This document shows positions 9,943 through 22,810 of a DNA stretch of 64,000 bases, one piece after another (position 1 is the stretch's first letter; every line of letters starts with the position of its first letter). Source of the stretch: Cunninghamella blakesleeana (Eukaryota; Mucoromycota; Mucoromycetes; Mucorales; Cunninghamellaceae); contig JAFCIZ010000006.1 of assembly GCA_017871115.1 (NCBI GenBank), positions 1,054,001-1,118,000 on the forward strand, given 5' to 3'. A program made the position numbers and the translations under genes. A model generated the notes under the pieces. That model did no database searches. It had not been told where the DNA came from and saw only the letters and a list, made by a program, of their open reading frames with translations.

Positions 9943-12900
9943 TCAGACCTTAAATGGAAAAGGAAGATGCAACCCAGATGATGGTGATGAGCTTTGGGAT
10001 TCTTTTGGATTACTACTAGGTGATGGAGAGGGTGAATTTAAAGGAATCTTAAGTGAAGGTTTTGTATTGGAAGTAGTTGTAGTACCTGTAGTTGTAGGAT
10101 TGCTAGTTGAATTCAATTTATCACCAATTGGAAAACTATTACCAAACAATGAAATATCCAATTCAGTAGGTACTTTATTTTGATAATAATAGAAATTGGA
10201 TGGGTAACCACTAGATCCACCAACAAGAGTTGTCACATTTTGTTTCAAATTCAATGATTTATCTGATGCTACAACCACTTCACCTAATTCAAATATATTT
10301 GCTGTAAGAGTAACATCCCAATCAGAACAAGTAACGGAAGCACCGGCTGGAACGCTACATGATGATGGAATACTATCAACACGACCTATTTGGAATTCTC
10401 CATGTTTTCCTGGGAAAAAGATATCAGCCTTCACATTATTTAACACAAATGGAGTATTGAGAGGATTGAAAAGTGTTACATATGATTTTGTTTTCTTGGT
10501 AATAAGATCTTCAGGTTTCATAACAACTTTGATGGCTTTAACCAATTGTGGAGGATAACCGTCCATAAAAGTATTCAATTTGACAGTTGAGAAACCTTCC
10601 TTAAGTGAGGTGATATCAGTTGAAGTGTGTGATCCAAGAATAGTAAGTGGTACATGTGCTTGAGTCATAAAGTTTGAGAGCATTTGTGAAATTGCTTTTT
10701 CATTTTCACCAGCTAAATCCATAACAGCATCAAATTTATTATAGCCGGGTACAATCTTGGCTTTTGGAACTGTAACAGCACCAATATCAGCATTAAATTC
10801 ATTCATCATAGTTGTAAAACGCATATCACCAACATTAATTGTAATAGCTGATGGATTTGTAAATCCAACTTGGAAAGCAGTCTTGAGAGCTTTAGAATCA
10901 CCACCAACTACTTTAACATTAGAAATATCGTTCTTTCCAAGGAAATTACCAAAACCTTTTTTTTTAAAAACGAAAAAACAAAAAAAAAAAAAAAAAAGTA
11001 AAATTAGATATTGAAATAAATAAATAAATAAATTATAATAAAATAAAACAATTATCAAAAAAAAAAAAAAAAAAAAAAAAAAAACTTACCAGCTAATTGA
11101 GATTGTACATCAAAGGTAATGTTATTCAAATGAAGACGACCAACAGCAGTATCAGCAATAGTATTTGTAACGCCAGATAATCCAAACGTAACATTAGCTT
11201 TAGAAGTTAAATCTTTAAGATAAACGTTGAATGCATCATCCTTGATTGACTTAAGAGGAATATTGCTAAATGAAGTTGTAACAATATTATCCGCACTAGT
11301 AGAAGCAGGTACATAAGGTAATTGAAGAGTGGCAATAGATTGACCATTGTAAGAAATTGTTGAATCCATATTTAATTCACTAACACCAAGAGGGAAACCA
11401 AATGGTGATTTAAGTTTAGCTTGAGTCACTTTAGAACTAGTAGGAGGAGAGTAATAACTCTTGACAAAATCTAATTCCATATCCATCATTGTAATAGAAG
11501 GTATCAATTGAGGAACTTCCTTTGGACCAGGCAAAATAACATTTTCTATAGAAAGTGTTTTAAAAGCTTCAGTTAACCACCCGACCTGACCGGCAGGACC
11601 AGTAGCAAAATCACCTTTCACAGTTAATAATGTATTTTTAGCAGATAAATAATTATTAAAGACTTCTGTCACCATATCTAAACCATGTTGGTTGTCTTGT
11701 GGAATCATACGTCCTTTCATTTGAATTGATACTGGAGCAACAGGTGCAAAATCAGCAGGTGAGGCAGCGAGAGGACCAATATAGACATCTTTATAATAAC
11801 TTACAAACCCAACGCTATTCAGAGAGAAACCAACTTGAGATGGATTAACAATAGTTGTATTTGTGATCAAAGTAATACCACCAGCAGGATCATTAGCAGG
11901 TAAATCAAATCCATTAATTGTTACTGCATCTTTATATCCATTGCATCCTTTGATTGTGACAAACTGTTCCATTTTAATACCAGTAAAAGTGAAGCCAAGG
12001 GCAGTAACAGCCACATCGTTTGAAACAATATCCCAAATAAACTCTTCATTATTAATCATATAAGAAGCAAAATCTTTCATAGCATCTTGATCTGTAATAA
12101 CGAAGTTGGATTTAACATCAAACTGAGCACCTTGATCAGCAATAGCTTGTACAGGAGGCATTGTAGCAGTACCGATTACTTTTCCACCCCATCTAATGGT
12201 TAATGGTGTAGGGAAAGCAATTGTAGCATCCATAGGACCAGTATTGGCAATAGCACCTTTCATTTGGACTTGAGCATTATTATTTGTAGGATTAGATAAA
12301 ATCAAAGTTTGGAAGCTGAGTTTAGCGGCATTAACAATTTGTTGTACAATTGGATGACCAACAATAGGAATCAAACGAGTTACTGTATCATCAGAAATAA
12401 TAGGTACACTCTTTTGAGTAAAAGTAAGTACATCCACATAATCACCTACTTGAATTGTATTTTCTAAAGCTAAATCTGATTTTAATCCCTTCATGGCTTG
12501 CATAGTATAACTAGAAATATTGAATCCTTTAAATACGTCAGCTGTTGGTTCCACTTGTTCTTGTCCTTGAATATGGAATCCACCCATTCCAAGTAAAGCA
12601 TCCAATGTTTTTGTATCCATATGAGCATCCACAGCAAGATCACGCATTAAAAGGGCTACAGCAGCAGGTTCCAAATTCATACGCATGTTTAATTGAGGAG
12701 AGGTACCATTTGTATGGCCAGTGATTACAAACGGATTACTACTAAGATCTTGATCAATATTCCCAATAGGCATTCCTTTATAAGTAGCAGCAGAGATAAC
12801 TTTATTGATAGCTAATCCAGCCGTAAAAGGGTTTTCAATGATGACAGCCACGTTTACGATACTTGTTTGGATGGTATCAGGTAAAACAGTTAGAGATGCA

Positions 12901-15169
12901 CTTTTAATTAATGTTGATGGAAGACCAGGAAGAACAGTTTTAATTTTAATAGCACTAAGAGCTTTAGCAAGGGAAGCTACAGCTGTTGATTCCGTGAATC
13001 CGCCAATAGAAGTTGAACTATTTTGACCCATGACAAAGGCACTAAGCATATTTTGACCATCTTGAGAAGATTTAGGATCAAAATTGGCTAAAGCAATTAC
13101 ATTATTTGTTCCTCGTTGAAGTGTCAAGTTGGCCAACTTCACTGTACCTACTTGCGTTGAACCAGCAAACATAGCAAACGTGACATCACCAATCGACATG
13201 GTAATATCAGAAGGATTACCCATTGAAACGCCAATGTTTAATTGAAGAGCTTCTTTTGTACCACCTGTCATATCCACACTATTAATCGTTGTAGGAGTGC
13301 TGTTTAAAAATTGAAGACCATGAAGAGAAGTTGGTAAAGAAAAACTAATTCCACCAAGCGTAATATTACCAATAGGAGTAGATGTTTTTGTTGTAGCCAA
13401 ACCTGTAACACCAAAAGTATAAAGGTCTGATGCAGTTAAATCAAAGGTGTAGTCATTAAAAGCATCATCTTTTCCAGGTAAAACGCTTAATGCAGCTTGT
13501 TGTATAGGGAATTGTAATTTACCAGCTTGCTGATTACTTTTTGAAGCAACCCATGGTACAGTTATTTCAGAAAAATTACCAGTTTTATTTGTATTCATTG
13601 TAATGGTCTGAGTTACTTCATAAATATCCAAAGAGAATCCAAAAGGAACATGAAAGTCCGCTACCACGTTAGGGGCACTGAGAACAGGACGATAAGGATT
13701 AGCTGCATCAAAGGACATATCCAATAAACCCATATTTACAGCACTAATAATATTTAAAGGACCACCTTGATTAGAAAGGCCAACATTAAGTAAAACTGAT
13801 TTGAAACTTTCTGTTAACCAATTGATTTGAGTATGACCATCAGGAGCAGCAGAGACACCTACAGCAGATGTTTTAGCAGTACCACCAGAAACATATGTTG
13901 AAAACATATGACCGATTTTTTCTAAATCTTGAGCGTTAGTTTGTGGTATAAGGGCTCCTTTCAAAGGAATTAAATTATCACCTTTCTTTAAAGTAACATT
14001 TTGAGCAGATACAGTGCCAAGTTGAACACCTTCATAACCGATTTGTAGCTGAATAGTACCAAGCTGAACACTAATAGGTGAAGGGCTTTTCATAAGTGTA
14101 CCGAGTTCAACGACAATTCCACCTTGAGGAGCATTGGAAGGTAGTTCAAACGATTGTATTTTTACATCTTTAAATCCACCCATACCTATTTAATAAATAG
14201 ATACCGTAATTTTGATAAAAAATTGTTGAAGATTCATAATATACATAGTTATTATAATTATTATTATTAAAAAAAAAAGTGACCAAAAAGAAAAAGAGAG
14301 TGAAAAAAAAAAAAAAAAAAAAAAAATTAGAGTTATATAATTTTTTACATTCCGATTTTTTTTAGATCAAAAAATCCTACATACCTGGAATACTAATAGA
14401 TTTATCCAAATTAACAGTAGCCGTTCTATTTATGATTATATATATCATTATTATTGATTTTTTTTAATATAAAACAAAACAAAAAATTAATATTAAATAT
14501 ATAATAATATATATAAGAAATAAAGGAAAAATAAAGTTAAAAAAATTACCTTCCTAAAGCAGTGATATCACACTTTCCCTTCATAACCCAATTAAAATCG
14601 TCCATAGCCAACATATCTTTAGAGAAAGAGGCAAAAAAGGTTGGGTCATCAATTAAAAAGGGAGTGTCTGCAACTAAATCACCTTTTCCACTAGCAATGT
14701 TTGTATTAGGTAAAGTAATATTACCAAGTAAAGTATCATTATAATAAACGTTAATAGGATTATGGAAGGTAATAGTAGCACTAAATGGACCAGTGTTTTT
14801 AAGAGCACTTTTCATATTCATAAAAAAGACTTTTTGAATATCAACAGGTTCTTGACGTTTTTGATTACTATTGTTTGTTTGTTGATCAAAAGTGATTTCA
14901 GCACCATTAACATCAATACCAGAATGATTCATTAAAGATTGACAAATCATTGGGAAAAAAACAAATACAACCAAACAAACAATCACCACAATCAAAATGA
15001 TACTAATGATAGAACAGAATATCCAATATTTTTTGTTTTTATAAAATTTCTTTTTAGGTGGTGGAGGTGGTTTTTCAATATACTCCTCTATTGCTCCATC
15101 AATACTACGTTCTCTTGCACTATGGTAATATTCATCTTGTGTAGTTGGAAATCTTTGGTCCGTAGACAT
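9943..15169 (-). CDS. Large DUF3712/LEA2-like repeat membrane protein (Tag1-like architecture)
   Basis: Four exons: 15169-14550, 14425-14385, 14185-11090, 10955-9943; 4770 nt, 1589 residues. A cytosolic head of about 48 residues (PPPPPKKKF) precedes one transmembrane helix at about 49-73. The rest is a very long luminal/extracellular part of repeated beta-rich units with the theme NPS.I...IGDV.F....GTV....L..G.N, recognisable at least four or five times. The last 60 residues are S/P-rich and end LHLPFPFKV. This fits fungal DUF3712 proteins. From memory, the yeast vacuolar protein Tag1, with one membrane helix and many LEA2-like repeats, has the same plan; that link and a vacuolar site are inference. 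No catalytic motif was seen. Confidence 0.75.
11059..11084. repeat. Poly-A run in intron 3 of DUF3712 gene
   Basis: About 26 A in a row, directly beside the splice donor of exon 3 (minus strand reads T-run downstream of GTAAGT). The exact length may not be reliable in an assembly. Confidence 0.85.
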
Positions 15170-16040
15170 GATTTCTTTTTTTTTTAAAAAAAGTAAATAA
15201 TTAAGTTAAAATTAAGTATAAAATAATGATATTTAAAAGAATGGAGAAGTATTTGTAAAATGAGTGGGATGGGTTAATTTTTTTTTAGAAAAAAAAAATG
15301 ATTAGAAAAAAAATTCGTTTATATATAAAAGAATTAAAAAAATTGAAAAAGAAAAAGAAAAGAAAAGAAAAATCTATATATATTTAAAATTGTATAAATC
15401 ATACAAACTTATACATTCGCTCATTTCTATTAACATTGATCTTCAATTTTTTTTTTTGTACCTTTCAAATTTTACAGATCTCCGATTAAATGCTATATTA
15501 AAACGATGGTAGAAAAATTAAAACCATGTTGAAATTATATCTTCATGTGAGATTCCCATACCTTCTAGTTATTTTATAAAAAAAAGAACAATGATGAGAA
15601 AAAACTCTAACATTGAATTAAACCTTTTTTTAAATTTTAATTCTAAAATTTTTGACAGGTTTTAAGACTACTTTATATTCAAATCATCTTATATACTTTT
15701 TTTATTGTTATATTTTATTTTTTTTGCTCTATTTTCTTTTTTCCAAGAAACATACTTCACGTAATCTTTTTTTTATAAGACCGAGTAACCCCAAACAAAA
15801 AAAATATTATATCGTATTTGTCGTGTTATCTAATATTAAAAAGGGAATCATACCTAATATGTGATCAGAAACGTGCTTGGTTACACTAGGAGTTTCAATA
15901 CTTTAAATTTTTTTTTTTTTGACAGGGTAGAAATCTGACGATCAATGTAAAATTTAATTTTATAAGCGTTATTCATTTTATAATTATAAAATTAAATCAA
16001 AATTTTATATATATATATATATATATAGAGAAATACACAC

Positions 16041-16074
<34 letters not shown>

Positions 16075-17443
16075 TTCAAATACAATAATTGTTTATATTG
16101 TTATTTTTATTTTATATCAATCCGAAAAAAAAAAATGATAGTTAAAGCTATTTGTACCACAAAGATTACATAAATTATTTTTTATATATATATTGTATGT
16201 AAAATAATATTAATTTTAGGTAACTTTATACATTTTCAGAATATATTCATATGATTATATAGAATAGTTATTGAGTATATGGAACAATTGTTATGACAGT
16301 TTGTAATTTCTTCCATATTTATACCTTTTTTTTACATCTCTAATTTATCCGTATCATAAAATAAACGTGTAAAAAAAGATCTTGCGTACAATGGTTATAC
16401 TAATATTTAAATTTGTGATATTTAACCTCGATAAGGTAAAAATAAATAAATAAAATCATATGCTAAAACCTATAGCATAGCTTGATTCATCCACACCATG
16501 TACACCATTAAAATAATTTTATTCTTGTAACGTTAGAGATAAAATAAAATAAAGAATGAAGCATGTGTAAAAAGTACTATAGTAAAAAGAAAGAAAGAAA
16601 AATGTAGAAAAAAGAAAAGAAAGAGTGTTTATTTATCAGTTTTTTTTTTTTTAAAAAAAAATTATTTAATGATATAATAAAAAATATAGATCTTGACTAA
16701 GAAACAGATGTGCTGATAATTTTAAGAATTAATCAATCTATTGAATTATTTCTTGCACACGTAATCATCAATCCTAAATAAATTTATATTTATCATCAGA
16801 AATAGTATTACCTTACATGAATTTATATAGAGATAAATATATTACAAGTATTCGATTTGAGCAAATCAATATACAGTATATATTATTCATCTCTTTTTAT
16901 TGCTATTATTTTATTTTATTTTTTGATAAATTGTTCTTTTTTTCATGATTAATTGGTTTTATATTATATTTTTAATAATCAACTAGTTAGTAAACTTCAA
17001 GAACATGTATATCAAACATAGTTTGCTTTTCCGTTGTAAAGAAACAAGAAAAAACTTTACGCAGGAAAATACATTTTTTAGATCATAAAGAGTGATATAC
17101 TTTATCTTTATTTTTTTCTTTATTTAAATCTGGTAAATTTTATTTTATTTATAAATTTAAAAAATAAATTTCAGGATAAAACATTGAATCAACATCAATT
17201 TGAAATAGTAGGAAAAAAAAAATATTGTAAAATAAGTAATTATTTATTATATTTTTATTTTATACTATTTAACCAAACAAATTCCAATATACTAGCGTTA
17301 TTTGGTACCTTACTCTGATAATTTATTATTATTTCAAAAATTAATAAATATATGTTCTCTATTGATCACTATATTAGTTTGTTTTATTCTATTATTATTA
17401 TTAATTTTTATTAAAGAGAAATATGTTAATGATAAAAAAGTAA
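15170..17443. other. 2.3-kb intergenic region
   Basis: AT-rich, no supported gene on either strand. Holds CTCCGA at 15480-15485, a T13-A9 tract at 16640-16661 and a (CA)n/(TA)n microsatellite at 16035-16068. A 70-codon frame at 15652-15864 and a 63-codon frame at 17302-17493 are low complexity. Confidence 0.6.
16035..16068. repeat. (CA)n(TA)n compound microsatellite
   Basis: Compound dinucleotide repeat in the 15.2-17.4 kb intergenic region. Confidence 0.85.
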
Positions 17444-19019
17444 TCATTTTTCAAAACCAATACCAAAAGTCCATTTTCCATGAAGATCAATAGTTAATCG
17501 AGACGCTTTAATATAGGCTTCGCCAAGACCTTTTACATCATTACCATATAATATATTAGCCATAGCAATACTACGGATTACCTTTACAACATGAGCTTCA
17601 TCTTCATTTACAGCAGTAGCAAGAATATGATGCCAATCTTGAGGGTCATCGTCGCGGAAAAGAGATGAAGATTTGTAAGCTAATAAACGATTCATTTGAA
17701 TTTGAGGTCGACCCATACCAACATAGTAAATAAGTGTAGATAGTAAATTGCCACGAATCATGGCTGCTGCTTCGTTGATATGAAGATGAGGGGTTAAAAT
17801 ATGAAGAAAGTATGAGGACGTTAAAGTATGCATCAAAAAAAAATCTAACTGTACACGCTCATCATGTTCATCATCTACTTTAAATCCGCTAGCACCATAT
17901 ATTAATATCATAGATGTATATAACTCCTTTAGACGATCATCAATTGCTTCCCTTGTGTCCCATCGATGATCACTTACCCATTTTTGAACATATTCATAAA
18001 GTTGATCGGTATAAGGTGGATAAATGCGAGGTTCATAAAGTAGTTTACCCGCTCTGAGTCTCTCATCATCATTTGGAACAGCGTCGTCAAAAAATTTATT
18101 GGTATGAATAAATTCTACAATTTCTAATATAGTTTGCTTTTTCTTTTCTGTTTCCACTTCCTTTAATTTTTCATGATGTTTACCAAGTATTTCTTCCGTA
18201 TGAATTGGAACTAAACTGTCACTGATAGGAGGATGTTCACCAATCCATTTTGTTATAGATCCTTTTGTACAAGCTGCAAGAGCCAAGCCTATATTACATA
18301 TCAAAAAAATAAAAAAAAAATAGATATATTTATTCCAATATGTTTACTCTTATTCTTATATTTATTTCCAATGTTGTTAATTTTTTTTAAAAATAACCCC
18401 CCATACACTTTTTTTTTTTTTTTTTTTTACCTTCGGCTGCTTGGCCAGGAAGAGAAAATTCAACGCCATAACCAATATGAATAATAGGATGTAAAGCACC
18501 ACCAAGGGCGCGGGACAACATGTCACCAGACCATATAAATCGACGAACAGTATTAATAATACCATGTTGAGCTATTTCATTTTCAAAAAAACGTAAATAG
18601 CTAGTATAAGATTTAGCTGATCCTAAATACTTCAAATAATTATCGCGAGTAATTGTTTCATCTAGTACTGGAGGTAGAGGGCGTTGATAACTAGCGTGTT
18701 CTTTATAAATTTTTTCAAGCTGTTCTTCTTTAGCACCAAGTGAATAAGCAGCCAATAAATGATGAGTAAGGTGGCTATTGAAAAGATAAAAAGGAAGAAG
18801 AATTAAAGGCTAAAAAGTGTTATTATTGATAATTTTATTTTGGCTTTTATATATCTTCAAAACTCACTTGTGGAATTTTCTTTCATGAAAATAAATATCG
18901 TGAAGAAGGTTGTTTTTTGCTAATAATTTTTCGGCTACGGATGTAGTATTAGCAGTAATCCCAGGTAGAACAAAGTTGTAAACTCGAGGTTTCATAGGAG
19001 TTTTTGGAGTATAGGTCAT
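17444..19019 (-). CDS. Questin-oxidase-like (AflY/GedK family) protein, intact copy
   Basis: Three exons: 19019-18868, 18774-18431, 18288-17444; 1341 nt, 446 residues, the usual size for the questin oxidase-like family. Conserved family blocks visible: LSRALGGALHPIIHIGYGVE in exon 2, then SSYFLHILTPHLHINEAAAM and the C-terminal LGEAYIKASRLTIDLHGKW in exon 3. No signal peptide. Characterised members (GedK, AflY) open anthraquinone rings oxidatively in polyketide pathways. No polyketide synthase or other pathway gene lies in this window, so the substrate is unknown. A TATA box and CCAAT box lie upstream and are shared with the second copy at 21-22.5 kb. This copy is fully open and is the likely functional gene. 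Confidence 0.88.
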
Positions 19020-21007
19020 TGTTGGTAGTTTTTATAATTGTCTTTTAGATGGTGTACGTGTAATAGGTTAAGTGTAGGAATGCGTTTAAAAAATAAAAAT
19101 AAAAAAAATAAAAAAATAAAAATAAGGAGTGGGAAATATAGAAAGGGTGAAAGGGTATTTATATAAAAAAAACCAACCCAATTTTAGCCTTGCTGCATAA
19201 TCGATTTCAAGCCAATCAGGTTTCAAACATTAGTATTATAAATCTATAGATTTTGAGAATGGTACATAATCTCTATATTCAACTTCCGGTAAAATCTTCT
19301 CCATTTTCTTTTTGTTATTGTAATACATTTATTCATACTTATAAATCATATAAATGAATTACTCATATCCATAGCATTATGTATTTTTATTGAGACAATC
19401 TCACATCCAATTTGAATCTAAAAAGAAAAAAGATAATAATATACAACGGTATTAATATTATCCACCTTTATAATAAAAATATTAAGAGAAAAACTTAAAC
19501 TTACGCGTCAATCGTTTCTTTTCAACCAGCTGCCACCAGCATTTAATCGCATAAATATTATATTTTGAACAGCCATTTCAACAATTTGATATCATCAATG
19601 ACTTTATTAATTTTATCTATTGCTATTTTATTTAATCAAATATAGAGAAAAAAAATGAACGAGAAAGAGTTAAAAAGTTTTGAATTATCATCAGGTGACA
19701 GCTTTTTTCCTTTTTTAATCATTTAATTTTTCTAGAATTACCATTCTCGCCACCATCAAATATGTTACATTGATAATAACAAACTTGAGTTAAATTTGAC
19801 CGTAATAGGTTTTATATAATACTAAACTGAAAAAAAATGATATTACGGATAAGTGTCTGTTTTAAACCTTTATTGATTATTTTTTTTATCTACAAATCCT
19901 GCCCATTATACCTTTTCTAAATATCGAACCTTATTTTTTTTTTTTTTTTCCAGAACAAAATGGTCATTAAACTTACAACCCTACATCTATCACTCTATTT
20001 ATTTGCAAAAGCAATTAAAATATATATTGCCTGCTCTATGTGTAATTAAACTTGGGAGAATTCATTATTAAAATAAATAAAGAAAATATAATATTAAAAA
20101 GTATAGTATAAGTAATATTGATTTAATAGTTTATTCAAGCAATAAAATCTTAAAAAGTTTAAATTAATAAATAATTGCAGTACTAATGATAATAAATAAA
20201 GGTTAGATAGAAGGAGAAGAAAGAAAAAATGATTTTTTAAGTATAAAAAGCTTAGGTAGAAAAATTAAGTTTTCTTTCAAAAATTCAATATTTACCAGAC
20301 ACACACCTTTTTTTTTATCTCCTTTCTTTTTATTAGTACACATTTTCGAAAGAAAAGTGGCATACAAATACATTAAATAAAGTAATAAAAAATATATTAG
20401 GCATGTCAAATAAAAAAAATTGAGGAGGGCTATTTATTTATTTTTTTATAGTAAATATAGTAATATATATGTGAATTAATAAATTTAAGCAGTATTAGGC
20501 ATTTTATTTGTATAATAAAACTGAGTGACGTATTTAATTACCTGTATCTCTTAGACTAAATTATTTTTATTTATATTAGTTATATAACTAAAAAATATAT
20601 GATGTAGACCACATTATATATATATATATATATATATCATATTAAATCAATATTGATTTGGAGTCAGTAAGAAAAAATAGTAACAATTAATAGTACAGCA
20701 AGAGATTGCTTTATCATTTTTTTTTTCTTGTTTAACTTAATTGTGCATTATTTAATCAAAAGATACACCTTATAATTGATGTATAATAATCAAGGTATAC
20801 TATTGATCCATTAAACTATATTTTATATTTTATTTAAAGAATTTTATTAAAATTTCAGATCATATTATATTTTATTTTATAAGCTAAATAAAAAAAATAA
20901 AAAATTGATTTTTTTTTACATTAATTATTATGCTTAATCCATTTTTTTTTTTTTTGATTGAATAAATAAGAAGGTTAAGAGTAAGTTCTTGATATAAAAA
21001 GACCCAT
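19020..21007. other. 2-kb spacer between the questin-oxidase copies
   Basis: Holds the gene-1 promoter (to about 19220) and a minus-strand patch at 19360-19860 with a canonical intron (donor at 19504-19503, acceptor at 19419-19418) and short coding-like pieces but no continuous frame (see findings). The rest is AT-rich with an (AT)n run at 20617-20637. A 68-codon frame at 20203-20409 is not convincing. Confidence 0.55.
19154..19219 (-). promoter_or_regulatory. TATA and CCAAT elements of questin-oxidase gene 1
   Basis: Read on the minus strand: CTGATTGG (CCAAT box, plus-strand CCAAT at 19212-19216) followed downstream by TATATAAATACCC at about 19154-19166, roughly 135 nt before ATG. The block 19195-19219 matches 22580-22604 upstream of the second copy at 19 of 25 positions, and TATAAATACCC is shared. 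Confidence 0.6.
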
Positions 21008-22464
21008 TTATTCTTTGAATCCAGTGCGAAGAGTCCACTTTCCATGAAGGTCAATAGTTAATCGGGATGCTTTAATATAAGCTTCACCAAGCCCATTTGG
21101 ATCACTACTGTATAATACAGTAGCCATTGCAAGACTGCGGATAACTTTTATAACATGTGCTTCCTCATTTACAGCTGTTGCAAGGATATGGCGCCAAACT
21201 TGTGGGTCACTATCTTGAAGAATAGTAGGTGATCTATAAGCTAATAAACGATTCACTTGAATTTGAGGTCGACCCATAGCAACATAGTAAATAAGTGTAG
21301 TAAGTAAATGGCCTTGAATCATGGCTGCTGCTTCGTTGATATGAAGATGAGGGGTTAAAATATGAAGAAAGTATGAGGATGTTAAAGTATGCATCAAGAA
21401 CATATCCAATTGTACACGTTTATTATCTTCATCATTAGTTTTAAATCCACTTGCTCCATAAAGTAATACAATAGAGGTATACAATTCCTTTAGTCGTTCG
21501 TAGATTGCATCTCTTGTATACCATCTATGATCACGGATCCATTGTTTAACATAATCGTGAATTTTATTAATATAATGTTGTTCAAGAAGTCTACCGGCTT
21601 TAAGTTCATCATCAGTTGAAATAAAATCATCAAAGTATGTATTGGTACGAATAGATTCTACGATTTCTAATATGGTTGACTTCTCCTTTCCATCTTCTAG
21701 ATGACCATTGTTAGTTTCAATTGAATGGGTAGGAGCCAAATTATCATTAATTGGCGGAAGTTCTCCAAGCCATTCTACTATAAACCCATCAGTGCAAGCT
21801 GCCATGGCTAAACCTATAAAATATATTGTGATAATAAATATAAAAATATGCTTTACTGTTATTTTTATTTTTTTTTACACACCTTCAGCTGTTTGACCAG
21901 GAAGAGAAAATTCAACGCCATAACCAATATGAATAATAGGATGTAATACATCACCAAGGGCGCGGGACAACATGTCACCAGACCATATAAATCGACGAAC
22001 AGTATTAATAATACCATGTTGAGCTATTTCATTTTCAAAAAAACGTAAATAGCTAGTATAAGATTTAGCTGATCCTAAATACTTCAAATAATTATCGCGA
22101 GTAATTGTTTCATCTAGTACTGGAGGTAGAGGGCGTTGATAACTAGCGTGTTCTTTATAAATTTTTTCAAGTTGTTCTTCTTTAGCACCAAGTGAATAAG
22201 CAGCTAATATATGATGGGCAAGATGGCTATCAAAACAAAATTAAAGAAGGAAAAAATAAAATAAATTTAAAAAACTTTCATTATTTTTTATTCATTTCAT
22301 TTTAATAATTACTTGTGAAACTTTCTTTCATTGAAAAAAATATGATGAAGACGGTTGTTTTTTGCTAATAATTATTCAGCCACGGATGTAGTGTTGGCGG
22401 TAATCCCAGGTAGAACAAAGTTGTAAACTTGGTGATTCATAGGAGTTTTTGGAGCAAAGGACAT
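21008..22464 (-). pseudogene. Questin-oxidase-like copy 2 with premature stop
   Basis: A tandem paralogue of the gene at 17444-19019 with the same exon structure: 22464-22313, 22226-21883, 21813-21008 (152, 344 and 806 nt; first two exons equal in length to copy 1). All splice signals are intact and the frame would give 433 residues, but codon 31 is TAA (plus-strand 22372-22374) where copy 1 has AAA (Lys). No in-frame ATG follows until exon 2 (WSGDMLSRAL), so normal initiation would give a 30-residue peptide. Exons 2 and 3 are otherwise open and well conserved, including the SSYFLHILTPHLHINEAAAM block. That points to a very recent loss, an allele, or a sequencing error. TATA and CCAAT boxes are kept. 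Confidence 0.85.
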
Positions 22465-22540
22465 TATTGATGATTATAATAATGATTTTTTTATATAATT
22501 ATGAGTTATTAAAAAGAGAGAGAGAAATAAAAATAAGAGA

Positions 22541-22604
22541 GGGTATTTATACAAAAGGTTGATCCAGGTTCTTAATGATGCATAATTTGCGTCAAACCAA
22601 TCAG
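22541..22604 (-). promoter_or_regulatory. TATA and CCAAT elements of questin-oxidase copy 2
   Basis: On the minus strand CTGATTGG (plus CCAAT at 22597-22601), then TATAAATACCC at 22541-22551, about 80 nt before the ATG. Conserved with the promoter of copy 1, so transcription may persist despite the nonsense codon. Confidence 0.6.
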
Positions 22605-22810
22605 ATTCTAGGGTATAAAGGCTGGTACAATTCTTCCATAATCACTTTCTTTTTTGAATATATGCTACGGTAGAAATTTTTCCGTGTATTTCATTGTTCC
22701 TTTTTTAAATTTACCAACTTATACTTGTAGAGCATAAAATGACTATCGGTAAAGGTAAAAATAATTATCTTCATCAATTAACTTCCAGCCCATAGTGGTA
22801 TATATACATC

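Noticed and set aside
15585..15660. Possible C/D snoRNA (AATGATGAGA box C-like sequence)
   Set aside because: No matching box D at a suitable distance and no terminal stem.
17444..22464. A secondary-metabolite cluster around the questin-oxidase genes
   Set aside because: Neighbours are a DUF3712 membrane protein and MTC1; no polyketide synthase, transporter or pathway regulator is in range.
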